Notes: generated by a model not told the origin, from the sequence alone. DNA of 32,103 nt from an uncultured beta proteobacterium (GCA_903914615.1 CAIWPS010000530.1:1-32103); one strand, 5' to 3'. Numbered from the stretch's first letter, positions 1 to 6,422 are shown. A program made the numbers and translations.

Positions 1-143
1 GAGTACAGGCGCTGACCGCTTGGCGTCAGCACCGCTTGGGTCAGCCCGTAGCGGCGCTCCCAGACGCGCAGCGTGGCCACCGGCATGCGCAGCATCCGCG
101 CCACGGCGCCGCTGCGATGAAGCGAGGTATCCGCCGTGACCAT
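1..143 (-). CDS. MerR-family transcriptional regulator, N-terminal part (cut by window edge)
   Basis: Reading the minus strand from the ATG at 143 gives MVTADTSLHRSGAVARML, then an RMPVATLRVWERRYGL segment and TPSGQRLYS. This is the helix-turn-helix and first wing of a MerR-type DNA-binding domain. Only the first 47 residues lie in the window, so the effector domain cannot be seen. The gene points away from the photolyase cluster across a 150-bp gap containing several palindromes. MerR-type regulators of the LitR/CarH group, which use a B12 light sensor, often sit beside photolyase genes in Betaproteobacteria. That makes a light-responsive regulator likely here, but this is inference: the B12-binding domain would be outside the window. 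No strong ribosome-binding site is visible before the start. Confidence 0.8.
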   Translation of the reverse strand, partial: MVTADTSLHRSGAVARMLRMPVATLRVWERRYGLTQAVLTPSGQRLY

Positions 144-205
144 GATTGCAGGAACAGGACCGGGCACAGATGACTTCGAAGTTTTCACCAGAGGTCTCGC
201 ATGAC

Positions 206-216
206 GCCACAGTGGC
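206..216. promoter_or_regulatory. Short palindrome in the merR/photolyase divergent region
   Basis: GCCAC-A-GTGGC is a perfect 5-1-5 palindrome between the divergent MerR gene and the photolyase operon. It may be half of an operator, but it is short and could be chance. Confidence 0.25.
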
Positions 217-222
217 ATGGAG

Positions 223-236
223 TCTATCGTGATAGA
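223..236. promoter_or_regulatory. Candidate operator palindrome in divergent promoter region
   Basis: TCTATC-GT-GATAGA is a perfect 6-2-6 inverted repeat in the AT-richer gap between the MerR gene and the photolyase operon. A TTGACA hexamer, a possible -35, follows at 249-254 on the plus strand. The position suits binding by the divergent MerR-type protein. This is a sequence observation plus inference; no consensus for this regulator was recalled to test it against. Confidence 0.4.
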
Positions 237-248
237 ACGTCGATTTGA

Positions 249-254
249 TTGACA
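249..254 (+). promoter_or_regulatory. Possible -35 hexamer of the photolyase operon
   Basis: TTGACA is a perfect sigma-70 -35 hexamer about 41 bp before the first ATG of the operon (295). No good -10 lies at 16-18 bp. At 18-20 bp the sequence is ACATGC-like and poor. A weak -10 with a stretched spacer would fit MerR-type activation, but this is uncertain. Confidence 0.35.
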
Positions 255-272
255 AGAAATGGGTATGAATCG

Positions 273-299
273 GACATGCCCTAGACTCCACGGCATGTC
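273..299 (+). promoter_or_regulatory. 8-bp inverted repeat at the start of the photolyase operon
   Basis: GACATGCC and GGCATGTC form a perfect 8-bp inverted repeat separated by 11 nt. The second arm covers the ATG at 295. It could be an operator, or an RNA hairpin that hides the start of the first small ORF. The sequence alone does not separate these. Confidence 0.4.
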
Positions 300-435
300 G
301 TTCCGAGATCGTCAGCCTGTCGCGGTGACGGTTACCGGCCGTTCCGGGGCCACCGTGGCGCTTGCGCTCGCGCGGGTGCGGCGCACGGGCGGAGAACGCG
401 CGAAGGCCCTTGCTGCCTGCCGAGGCTTGCGGTGA
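295..435 (+). CDS. Possible small ORF (46 aa) leading the photolyase operon
   Basis: An ORF opens at the ATG at 295 (MSFRDRQPVAVTVTGRSG...) and ends in a TGA that overlaps the GTG of the next gene (GTGA). The coupling is the main reason to list it. No family is recognised. About three quarters of its codons end in G or C, somewhat less than I would expect of its neighbours. It has no clear ribosome-binding site, and its start lies inside an inverted repeat. It may be a real leader peptide that couples translation to the DUF2256 gene, or only transcribed leader. It is too short for confident assignment. Confidence 0.25.
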   Translation: MSFRDRQPVAVTVTGRSGATVALALARVRRTGGERAKALAACRGLR

Positions 436-599
436 CGGCGCGCAGCGCGGGCTTTCGCGGCAACAAGGCCGCGCTGCCCAGCAAGCCGTGCGCCGGCTGC
501 GGTCTGGCGATGAGCTGGCGGCGCCGCTGGGCCAGGAACTGGGCCGATGTGAAGTACTGCTCCGACGCCTGCCGGCGCCACAAGGCCGCACGTGGCTGA
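432..599 (+). CDS. DUF2256 family small zinc-ribbon-like protein
   Basis: This 55-aa protein is absent from the supplied ORF track. It starts at a GTG with a GAGG Shine-Dalgarno 6 nt upstream, and contains KPCAGCGLAMSWRRRWARNW, then VKYCSDACRRHK. The two Cys-x2/3-Cys pairs and the W-RR-WARNW block are the hallmark of DUF2256, a small family with no proven function. Family members commonly sit beside cryptochrome or photolyase genes. Here the stop overlaps the photolyase start by 8 nt, so the two are almost certainly co-translated. The four cysteines suggest a metal-binding ribbon, and the Arg/Lys-rich tail suggests nucleic-acid contact. A role as accessory factor for the neighbouring photolyase is inference. 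Confidence 0.88.
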   Translation: MTARSAGFRGNKAALPSKPCAGCGLAMSWRRRWARNWADVKYCSDACRRHKAARG

Positions 600-2160
600 G
601 CTGCGCTGCCTGGTCCTCGTGTTGGGCGACCAGCTCGACCTGGATGCGGCGGCCTTCGACGGCTTCGATGCGGACGTCGACGCCGTGTGGATGGCCGAGG
701 TGGCCGGGGAGTCGACCCATGTCTGGTCGAGCAAGCCGCGCTCCGCGATGTTTCTGGCGGCGATGCGCCACTTCGCGCAGGCGCTGCAAGCCGAAGGCCG
801 CCCGCTGCACTACACCCGGCTGGACGCGCCCGGCAATGCGGGCTCGTTGGCTGCGCAGCTGCAGGCCGACATCCTGCGCCTGAAGCCGGCCCGCCTGGTG
901 ATGGCCGCGCCGGGCGACTGGCGGGTGCTGCAGGCGATCAAGGCCGCGGCCGCATCGCACGGCCTGCCGCTGGACATCCGCGAAGACCGCCACTTCTTCG
1001 TCACGGTCCGCGAGTTTGCGGCGCATGCCCGAAGCCGCAAGTCGCTGCGCATGGAGTATTTTTACCGCGAGCAGCGCAGGCGGCACGGCGTCCTGATGCA
1101 GGGCGATGAGCCCGTCGGCGGCCAGTGGAACTTCGACGCTGCCAACCGCGAGGCCTTCGGTGTTGCAGGGCCAGGTGCTGTGCCACCGCGCGCGGTCTTC
1201 CGGCCCGATGCGTTGACCCGCGAGGTCATGGCCCTGGTCAACACGCGCTTCGCCGGGCACCCCGGCCGCCTTGACAGCTTTGCCTGGCCGGTGACGCGCG
1301 CGCGGGCGCTGCAGTCCTTGCAAGCCTTCATCCGGGATCGCCTGCCGCTCTTCGGCCGCTACCAGGACGCGATGTGGCCCGGCGACCCGTGGCTGTACCA
1401 CGCGCACCTGTCGGCCGCGCTCAACCTGAAGCTGCTGAATCCGCGCGAGGTGGTGGCAGCGGCCGAAGCGGCGCACCGCGACGGGCACGCGCCGCTGGCC
1501 AGCGTCGAGGGTTTCATCCGGCAGATCCTGGGCTGGCGCGAGTACGTGCGCGGCGTCTACTGGACCCAGATGCCCGGGTACCTGCAGCGCAACGCCCTCG
1601 ATGCGCAGCAGGACCTGCCGGCCTGGTTCTGGACCGGTGCCACCGACATGGCCTGCCTGCGCGACGCCTTGGCGCAGACGCTCGAGCACGGCTATGCCAA
1701 CCACATCCAGCGGCTGATGGTCACGGGTCTGTACACGCTGATGCTCGGAGTGCAGCCCCAGCAGGTCCACGCCTGGTACCTGGCGGTGTACGTCGACGCG
1801 GTGGAGTGGGTGGAACTGCCCAACACCCTGGGCATGAGCCAGTACGCCGACGGCGGCGTGATGGGCAGCAAGCCCTACATCGCCACCGGCAAGTACATCC
1901 AGCGCATGAGCCCGCACTGCAAGGCTTGCCGCTACGACCCCGCACAGCGCAGCGGCGACAGCGCGTGTCCGTTCACGACGCTGTACTGGGACTTCCTGAT
2001 GCGCCATCAAGCGGCGCTGGCAAAGAACCCGCGCATGGCGCTGCAGGTGAAGAACGTGGCGCGCCTGACCGATGGGCAGAAGCAGGCGGTCGGCGAACGC
2101 GCGGCGGCCATCCGCCGCGGCGAGGTCGGGGCCGAAGCCGGGCTCGCGCGCCATGCATGA
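592..2160 (+). CDS. phrB: Iron-sulfur (6-4) photolyase, PhrB/FeS-BCP class
   Basis: A 522-aa photolyase-related protein starting at GTG (AELRCLVLVLGDQL), with an AAGG ribosome-binding site 6 nt upstream. It has the N-terminal alpha/beta domain and C-terminal helical FAD domain of bacterial (6-4) photolyases, which repair (6-4) photoproducts in UV-damaged DNA using light, FAD and a lumazine antenna. Cysteines at 355, 443, 446 and 459 reproduce the 88/3/13 spacing of the [4Fe-4S] ligands known in Agrobacterium PhrB. W347, W395-Y396 and H371 occupy the positions of PhrB's electron-transfer and catalytic residues, each shifted by five (recalled from memory). It overlaps DUF2256 upstream and the short photolyase downstream by 8 nt each, so it is the centre of a coupled operon. 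Function is assigned with high confidence; activity is not tested. Confidence 0.93.
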   Translation: MAELRCLVLVLGDQLDLDAAAFDGFDADVDAVWMAEVAGESTHVWSSKPRSAMFLAAMRHFAQALQAEGRPLHYTRLDAPGNAGSLAAQLQADILRLKPARLVMAAPGDWRVLQAIKAAAASHGLPLDIREDRHFFVTVREFAAHARSRKSLRMEYFYREQRRRHGVLMQGDEPVGGQWNFDAANREAFGVAGPGAVPPRAVFRPDALTREVMALVNTRFAGHPGRLDSFAWPVTRARALQSLQAFIRDRLPLFGRYQDAMWPGDPWLYHAHLSAALNLKLLNPREVVAAAEAAHRDGHAPLASVEGFIRQILGWREYVRGVYWTQMPGYLQRNALDAQQDLPAWFWTGATDMACLRDALAQTLEHGYANHIQRLMVTGLYTLMLGVQPQQVHAWYLAVYVDAVEWVELPNTLGMSQYADGGVMGSKPYIATGKYIQRMSPHCKACRYDPAQRSGDSACPFTTLYWDFLMRHQAALAKNPRMALQVKNVARLTDGQKQAVGERAAAIRRGEVGAEAGLARHA

Positions 2161-3364
2161 GACCTTCGCGCCCACGCTCGCCGCGGCGCGGGCCCGCATC
2201 GCGGCCGTCCGGCCGGCCGCCTACGCGCGCACACGCAACGCGCTCGGTGGCGCCGTCAGCCGGTTGTCGCCGTACATCACGCATGGCTTCGTCACGCTGG
2301 CCGAGGTGCTGGCCGGCGTGGCCAGCCGGCATCCGCTGGACGTGCAGCACAAGTTCGTCTACGAGCTCGGCTGGCGCGCCTATTTCCGCCATGTCTGGCA
2401 GCACCGCGGCAGCGGCATCCTGCAGTCGCTGCACGAGGGTCCGCTGCCCGAGGCGGCCTACGCCCGCGAACTGCCGGCCGACATCCGCCGGGCCTGCACG
2501 GGCGTGCCCGTGGTGGACGAGGCCGTGCGAACGCTGTACGCCACGGGCATGCTGCACAACCACGCGCGCATGTGGCTGGCCAGCTACTTGGTGCATGTGC
2601 GCAAGGTGCACTGGCGCGCCGGCGCCGACTGGCTGTACGGCCACCTGCTCGACGGCGACCTGGCCAGCAACCACCTCAGCTGGCAGTGGGTGGCGGGCAC
2701 GGGCAGCAGCAAACCGTACCTGTTCAACGCCGACAACGTGGCCCGTCACGCGCCCGCGCCGTGGCACAGCCCGGGAAGCGTGGTCGACCAGTCCTATGCC
2801 GCGCTGGATCGGATGGCGCGCCAGCCACCGCTGGTCTCGCACCCCGGGCCGGGCGCCGGGCAGGGCTGCGCCGCGAGCGCTGAACCACCGCTGCTGTCCT
2901 GTGCCCCGGAAGACCTGGCTTGCACGGCGCCGCAGGCCGCGAATGTGGCCGGCCGCGACGTCTGGCTCGTGCACCCCTGGAGCCTTGGCGCGCTACCTGC
3001 CGCCTGGGGCCGCGATGCGGTGGCTGTCGGTGTCTTTGTGGCCGACTTCCACCGCGCCTGGCCCTGGAGTGCGCAGCGCTGGCGCTTCGCAGGCAGCCGC
3101 ATGGCCGAACTCGCCACGGCGCGGTGGCACGGCGACGCCGCCGCCATCGGCGCGGCATTGAAGGGCGCGCGCAGCGTGCGCAGCATCGACGAGCCGCACC
3201 TCGCCCCCTGGCTGGCCACCTGGGCCGCGTGCGACGCCGCGCCGGCCCTGTTCCCGCGCGTCGACCGCCGCTGCGAGTCGTTCTCGGCATGGTGGACCTG
3301 CGCTACGCGTGGCCTTGGCTCGGCCGCAGACCTGTTGGCCGGCTGCGAGATGCCGTCTTGGTGA
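2153..3364 (+). CDS. Antenna-less photolyase-like FAD-binding protein with extra C-terminal domain
   Basis: A 403-aa protein. The start chosen is ATG 2153, overlapping the photolyase stop (ATGCATGA). The upstream in-frame ATG of the ORF track would lie deep inside the previous gene. Residues about 10-235 are the helical FAD-binding domain of the photolyase/cryptochrome family: SRLSPYITHGF, HKFVYELGWRAYF, VVDEAVRTLYATGMLHNHAR and the flavin-site block ASNHLSWQWVAGTG. The usual N-terminal antenna domain is missing. After a Pro/Ala linker, about 140 residues follow (DVWLVHPWSLGALP, VAVGVFVADFHRAWPWSAQRW) that read like a small alpha/beta domain. Short photolyase-like proteins are known in Proteobacteria. 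Whether this one repairs CPDs or ssDNA, or only signals, cannot be said. Confidence 0.82.
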   Translation: MHETFAPTLAAARARIAAVRPAAYARTRNALGGAVSRLSPYITHGFVTLAEVLAGVASRHPLDVQHKFVYELGWRAYFRHVWQHRGSGILQSLHEGPLPEAAYARELPADIRRACTGVPVVDEAVRTLYATGMLHNHARMWLASYLVHVRKVHWRAGADWLYGHLLDGDLASNHLSWQWVAGTGSSKPYLFNADNVARHAPAPWHSPGSVVDQSYAALDRMARQPPLVSHPGPGAGQGCAASAEPPLLSCAPEDLACTAPQAANVAGRDVWLVHPWSLGALPAAWGRDAVAVGVFVADFHRAWPWSAQRWRFAGSRMAELATARWHGDAAAIGAALKGARSVRSIDEPHLAPWLATWAACDAAPALFPRVDRRCESFSAWWTCATRGLGSAADLLAGCEMPSW

Positions 3365-3372
3365 CTGCGCCG

Positions 3373-3666
3373 ATGACTGAGCCGATGCCGCCGCTGACCG
3401 CGCAGTAAGACGGCGCATGCCTGCGCTGCCGGCGCGAGGTCGGCTGCTACCGCCGCCTGAAGCTGCTGCGACCCGATACACCGGGGTGCCTTGCAGACGT
3501 CAGCGATGCTGCCTTGCCGCTGCTGCCCGGCGCCGCGCGCGAGCCACTGCCGCCGCGCTTGCACATGTGCGGCCGCGACGTTGAACGGCTCGGCGGCGCA
3601 AGGGCCTTCCGCCTGCACCCGCCAGGCCCGCAGCGACCGCCGTCCCGGGACCAGGCGCCCCTTTGA
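3373..3666 (+). pseudogene. Decayed DCC-family (DUF393) thiol-disulfide oxidoreductase-like gene
   Basis: From ATG 3373 the frame reads MTEPMPPLTAQ, then a TAA at 3406, then DGACLRCRREVGCYRRL, ADVSDAALPLLPGAARE, PRLHMCGRD and GGARAF before losing similarity and ending at 3664. The DGxCxxCRRE-x4-YRR start, the DVSD block and the G-x-AF block are those of the DCC family (DUF393). That family normally begins with a (V/Y)YDGxCPLC motif, so the TAA falls where a Tyr codon is expected. The end is also wrong: the W-x3-LPG region that should follow is absent. DCC genes are common neighbours of photolyases in Betaproteobacteria, so this looks like a former operon member. A sequencing error could explain the stop but not the missing C-terminal half. 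Confidence 0.6.
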
Positions 3667-3873
3667 ACTCAACGGCCCAGGCAGCCAGAAGGTGCGGGCC
3701 GTGATCGAGACGAGGAGGTTGCCACTTCCCTCTCTTTGGGCGCATGCGTCTGCTGCAGTCGCGTATTGGCGGACCGTCGTGGGGCGACAATCAGGCAAAG
3801 GTCGCGTGAGGTTCGTCGCGCCGAGCAGCGCTATCACCAGCGCTGTCAACCCGGCGTCCTTGGCCAAAACGAC
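3667..3873. other. Non-coding stretch with no recognisable gene
   Basis: About 200 bp between the DCC remnant and the tRNA-Asn terminator. Open frames crossing it on both strands show no family motif and run into the tRNA or the photolyase region. It is probably erosion debris from the DCC gene. I see no repeats or promoters that I can support. Confidence 0.5.
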
Positions 3874-3897
3874 AAAGGCCCTCCGAAGAAGGCCTTT
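3874..3897 (-). terminator. Rho-independent terminator of tRNA-Asn, UUCG tetraloop
   Basis: On the minus strand AAAGGCCTTC-TTCG-GAGGGCCTTT folds into a 10-bp stem (one G-U pair) closed by a stable UUCG loop, followed by GTCGTTTTGG. It lies 29 bp beyond the CCA end of tRNA-Asn and is the natural end of that transcript. Confidence 0.85.
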
Positions 3898-3926
3898 GCG
3901 AATCAAAAACTTACGTTTTCTTGTCT

Positions 3927-4002
3927 TGGCTCCCCGACCTGGGCTCGAACCAGGGACCTACGGATTAACAGTCCGGCGCTCTACCAACTGAGCTATCGGG
4001 GA
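3927..4002 (-). tRNA. tRNA-Asn (anticodon GTT)
   Basis: The minus strand reads TCCCCGATAGCTCAGTTGG, a D-arm, then the anticodon loop CTGTTAA with GTT as anticodon, GGTTCGAGCC as T-arm, and the matching acceptor strand TCGGGGA with discriminator G. The CCA end is encoded (GCCA at 3930-3927). All stems pair, the length is 76 nt, and there is no intron. It lies 35 bp downstream of the TonB receptor stop on the same strand, with its own promoter-like -10 and its own terminator. Confidence 0.97.
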
Positions 4003-4012
4003 ACAGCCTTGC

Positions 4013-4018
4013 AGTATA
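4013..4018 (-). promoter_or_regulatory. Probable -10 of the tRNA-Asn promoter
   Basis: The minus strand has TATACT ending 10 bp before the tRNA 5' end. The -35 region would fall across the receptor's stop codon and is weak (TGAGCG-like). The spacing supports independent transcription of the tRNA rather than processing from the receptor mRNA. Confidence 0.55.
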
Positions 4019-4037
4019 GCTTGACCGCGCAGGCCGC

Positions 4038-6230
4038 TCAGAGGTCGACCTGCATCGACGCGCGCCAGGTGCGCGGGGCAAGTGGGAACAAGTACACATG
4101 CTGGTACTGGTAAGGCGACTCGCGCCAGGCCCGGCGGTTGGTGGCGTTGTCCAGGCCCAGTTGCCAGGTCAGTGCGGTCGTGCCGACGCGGGTCTGGTAG
4201 CGCGCACCCAGGTCCCAGCGCGTCCAGCCGGGGATGTGCAGGCTGTTGTCCGGCAGCACCTCGCGGCTGCCTTCGTAGACCAGGCCTGCCTGCAGGCGCA
4301 GCCCGGGCAGGCCGGCGACGGCATGGCTGGCACCCAGCTTGAGGGTCTGGTCGGGCACGTTGGTGGGGCGGCGGCCGTTCAGCGCTGCGTCGCTGTTGCC
4401 ACCCAGCGTGGCCCGCAGCACCATCGCGCTGCCCTGCAATGTCAGCGAGCCAGCCGTCCAGCGCAGCTGTGCTTCCAGGCCGCGGTTGTGCAGGGTACCG
4501 TCGGGCCGCGTCGTGATGCACGCGGCAGGGTTCACGTCGCAACCGGCGCTGACGTCGTCGAACTGCGGCTGGCGGATGTCGAAGCCGGTCAGGCCCCAGG
4601 ACAGGGTCGCTGTACTTTTCTTCATGCCCAGCTCGATCTGCCGGCTCTTCAGCGCGGGCAGGGGCTGGCCAGGGTTGGTGTAGCCCGGCCGGTTGGGCGC
4701 GACTGCAGATTCCACGCCCTGGCCCCAGCTGGCGTAGACCAGCGCCTCGGGGCTCGGCGCCCAGGTGCCTGCCAGCCACGGCGTCGTGAAGGACTGCGGA
4801 TAGTCGGTGGCCTGGCTGCCGTCGGTCTGCACGCTGGCGCGGTGCAGCTGCGTGTGGCGCAGGCCCAGCCACATTCCCAGGGCCTCGCTCAGCTGCAGGC
4901 GGTCCCGCGCATAGAGCTCGGTCGATCGCTCGGTGCGGTTCGTGTTGGCGATGGTGCCCAGGTCGGCGGGCAGGCTCGGCACCAGGGTCAGGCCGTCGAC
5001 CGTGCCGCTGCCGACGATGACGCTGTCGTCGGCCTGCGGCTGCGTGCGCAGCGTGAAGCGCGTGGCCAGCGCTCCGGCGGTGAGCTCGTGCACCCAGGCA
5101 CCCGTGGCCAGGCGGCCCTGCACGTGAGCGTCCAGCGCGGTCGACTGGCGGCGCTCGCCGTCGCTGCGGAAGTCGTAGAAGTCGAAGCTGCCGTCGGAAC
5201 AGTAGCGGTCGTAGTTGCCTTCCTTCGAGCAGCCGTAGGCATAGGCCAGCCGGTCATCGCTGTGCAGCTTCTGCACGGCGGCATGCGCCACCAGCTGCCA
5301 ATCGCCCGCCAGCTGCTGGTGCAGCCGCAGCGAGCCAGTGTTGCCTTCCAGCACCACCGGCAGCGACCAGGGCTGGTTGTTCAGGTTGATGCGAGGGTCG
5401 ACGTTCGACGCACTGGGCAGCACCGGGCCCAGCAGGCTGAAGCCGGGCACGCTGCGCTGCGACTGGCGGCTGCTCTCGACTTCGGCCTCGATCAGGGTGC
5501 CCCCGATCGGGCGCCAGTCGCCGGCCAGCGCGACGAGGCTGCGCCGGCCGCGGTCGTCACGCACCTGCGGGTCCAGCGCTTCGGCCACCACGTTCAGCCT
5601 CACGCCGAAGGCGCCGTCGGTGCCGAGGCGCTGGCCCAGGTCGGCCCACGCGCTGGCCGTGCCGTCCTGGCGCCAGCCGATGCCGGCTGAACGCTGGTTG
5701 CCTTCGGGCCGCTTGACGACCAGGTTCACCAGGCCGCCCGGCGCGCTGGTGCCGGCCTGGATGCCGCTGGTGCCCTTGAGCACCTCGACGCGCGCCTTGT
5801 TGTCCAGCGGCAGGCTGGTCTCGCCGTTGATGGGCAGGCCGTCGCGCAGGAAGTTGTAGCGGTTGTCGATGGCCATGCCGCGCACGGCGAAGGTGGTCCA
5901 GTAACCATCGGCGTTGTAGGCGTCGCTGATCGATGCGTCGTAGCGCGTCAGCGCGGCCAGGCCGGTGCCGCCGCCATCGCGAAGCTGCTCCTGGGCCGTG
6001 ACGCTGGCCTGCAGCGGGCTGCGCGACAGCGGCACGTCGCCGAAGCCGCCGACGGCCGCCGCAGCGGTCGCCGTGCGGCCGGTGATGACGACGCTGGTGG
6101 GGGCGGCAGCGTCGGTGGCGGCGGTCTGTGCCAGGGCCGCCAGCGGCGGGGCGGCCGCCGTTGCCAGGCACAGGGCCAGTCGCCCGAGCCGAAGCGCGTT
6201 GAGCGCAAGTGGGTGGTACTGGGATGCCAT
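4038..6230 (-). CDS. TonB-dependent outer-membrane receptor under TPP riboswitch control
   Basis: A 730-aa receptor. Residues 1-35 form a signal peptide (LALCLATAAAPPLAALAQ). About 45-175 is the plug domain, with TRYDASISDAYNADGYWTTF, VRGMAIDNRYNFLRDG, ARVEVLKGTSGIQAG and PGGLVNLVVKRP. The rest is a 22-strand-type barrel. The plug and barrel resemble the siderophore-receptor subfamily, and an automatic pipeline would name it that. However, the leader carries a TPP riboswitch, so uptake of thiamine, a thiamine precursor or a thiamine phosphate is the better guess. There is no thi gene or inner-membrane partner next to it. The last residue is Leu (SMQVDL), not the usual aromatic of barrel proteins. 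An energising TonB-ExbBD complex must lie elsewhere. Confidence 0.9.
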   Translation of the reverse strand: MASQYHPLALNALRLGRLALCLATAAAPPLAALAQTAATDAAAPTSVVITGRTATAAAAVGGFGDVPLSRSPLQASVTAQEQLRDGGGTGLAALTRYDASISDAYNADGYWTTFAVRGMAIDNRYNFLRDGLPINGETSLPLDNKARVEVLKGTSGIQAGTSAPGGLVNLVVKRPEGNQRSAGIGWRQDGTASAWADLGQRLGTDGAFGVRLNVVAEALDPQVRDDRGRRSLVALAGDWRPIGGTLIEAEVESSRQSQRSVPGFSLLGPVLPSASNVDPRINLNNQPWSLPVVLEGNTGSLRLHQQLAGDWQLVAHAAVQKLHSDDRLAYAYGCSKEGNYDRYCSDGSFDFYDFRSDGERRQSTALDAHVQGRLATGAWVHELTAGALATRFTLRTQPQADDSVIVGSGTVDGLTLVPSLPADLGTIANTNRTERSTELYARDRLQLSEALGMWLGLRHTQLHRASVQTDGSQATDYPQSFTTPWLAGTWAPSPEALVYASWGQGVESAVAPNRPGYTNPGQPLPALKSRQIELGMKKSTATLSWGLTGFDIRQPQFDDVSAGCDVNPAACITTRPDGTLHNRGLEAQLRWTAGSLTLQGSAMVLRATLGGNSDAALNGRRPTNVPDQTLKLGASHAVAGLPGLRLQAGLVYEGSREVLPDNSLHIPGWTRWDLGARYQTRVGTTALTWQLGLDNATNRRAWRESPYQYQHVYLFPLAPRTWRASMQVDL

Positions 6231-6268
6231 CGTGTATTTCCGTGCGATGGCAGGGTGGCGGGCACGCC

Positions 6269-6288
6269 GTACCGCGCCAGCGCGGTAC
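6269..6288 (-). promoter_or_regulatory. Hairpin in the riboswitch expression platform
   Basis: GTACCGCGC and GCGCGGTAC are perfect 9-bp arms (2-nt gap; in practice about 8 bp with a 4-nt loop) directly 3' of the TPP aptamer and 38 bp before the receptor ATG. No run of U follows, so it is not a classical terminator. It may act through the ribosome-binding region or Rho. Confidence 0.55.
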
Positions 6289-6294
6289 TTCGGC

Positions 6295-6404
6295 CTTGCT
6301 TCCCTGCGCGAGGATTACCTCGGGCCTGTGAAATGAACACAGGCACAGTCAGGTTCAAAGGGACTTTCTCAGCCGGGCCATGACAGCCCAGCACCCCTAG
6401 CGGA
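6295..6404 (-). promoter_or_regulatory. TPP riboswitch (THI element)
   Basis: The minus-strand leader of the TonB receptor contains the conserved blocks of the thiamine pyrophosphate aptamer in order: CTAGGGGTGC, CGGCTGAGA, CCCTTTGAACCTGA, GAGGTAATCCTCGCG and CAGGGAAGC. The P3 arm is GGGC...GCCC. An additional hairpin, GCCTGTG-7 nt-CACAGGC (6324-6344), is inserted between the ACCTGA and GGTAAT blocks. GCT/AGC at the two ends can close P1. TPP binding normally switches expression off when thiamine is plentiful, so the receptor would be made under thiamine shortage. The match to the consensus is strong; the mode of control (translation, Rho) is inference. Confidence 0.93.
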
Positions 6405-6405
6405 C

Positions 6406-6422
6406 GCTCCACGGTGTGGAGC
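6406..6422 (-). promoter_or_regulatory. Hairpin immediately 5' of the TPP aptamer
   Basis: GCTCCAC-3 nt-GTGGAGC is a perfect 7-bp stem abutting the aptamer. A promoter-like CACAAT (-10) lies just upstream on the minus strand at 6431-6436, so the hairpin would be at the very 5' end of the transcript. A role as a 5' stabiliser is a guess. Confidence 0.4.

Noticed and set aside
2794-3906. 370-aa minus-strand ORF over the short photolyase and the DCC remnant
   Set aside because: No motif, and it runs antisense through the FAD-protein gene; its start lies in the tRNA terminator.
3365-4002. Integration site of a genomic island at tRNA-Asn
   Set aside because: No integrase and no duplicated tRNA 3' end seen in the window; the adjacent debris is explained by the decayed DCC gene.
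3736-4113. 125-aa plus-strand ORF across tRNA-Asn
   Set aside because: It reads through a perfect tRNA on the opposite strand (the SPTWARTRDLRINSPALYQLSYRG part is translated antisense tRNA).
4098-5690. 530-aa plus-strand ORF opposite the TonB receptor
   Set aside because: It is the antisense shadow of the receptor gene in high-GC DNA, with repetitive Gln/Ala/Arg composition and no family motif.
6295-6404. Cobalamin riboswitch as explanation for the TonB receptor leader
   Set aside because: TonB receptors often have B12 riboswitches, but the GCCACTG B12 box is absent while the CTGAGA, ACCTGA and GGTAAT/GGGAAGC blocks of the TPP aptamer are present.
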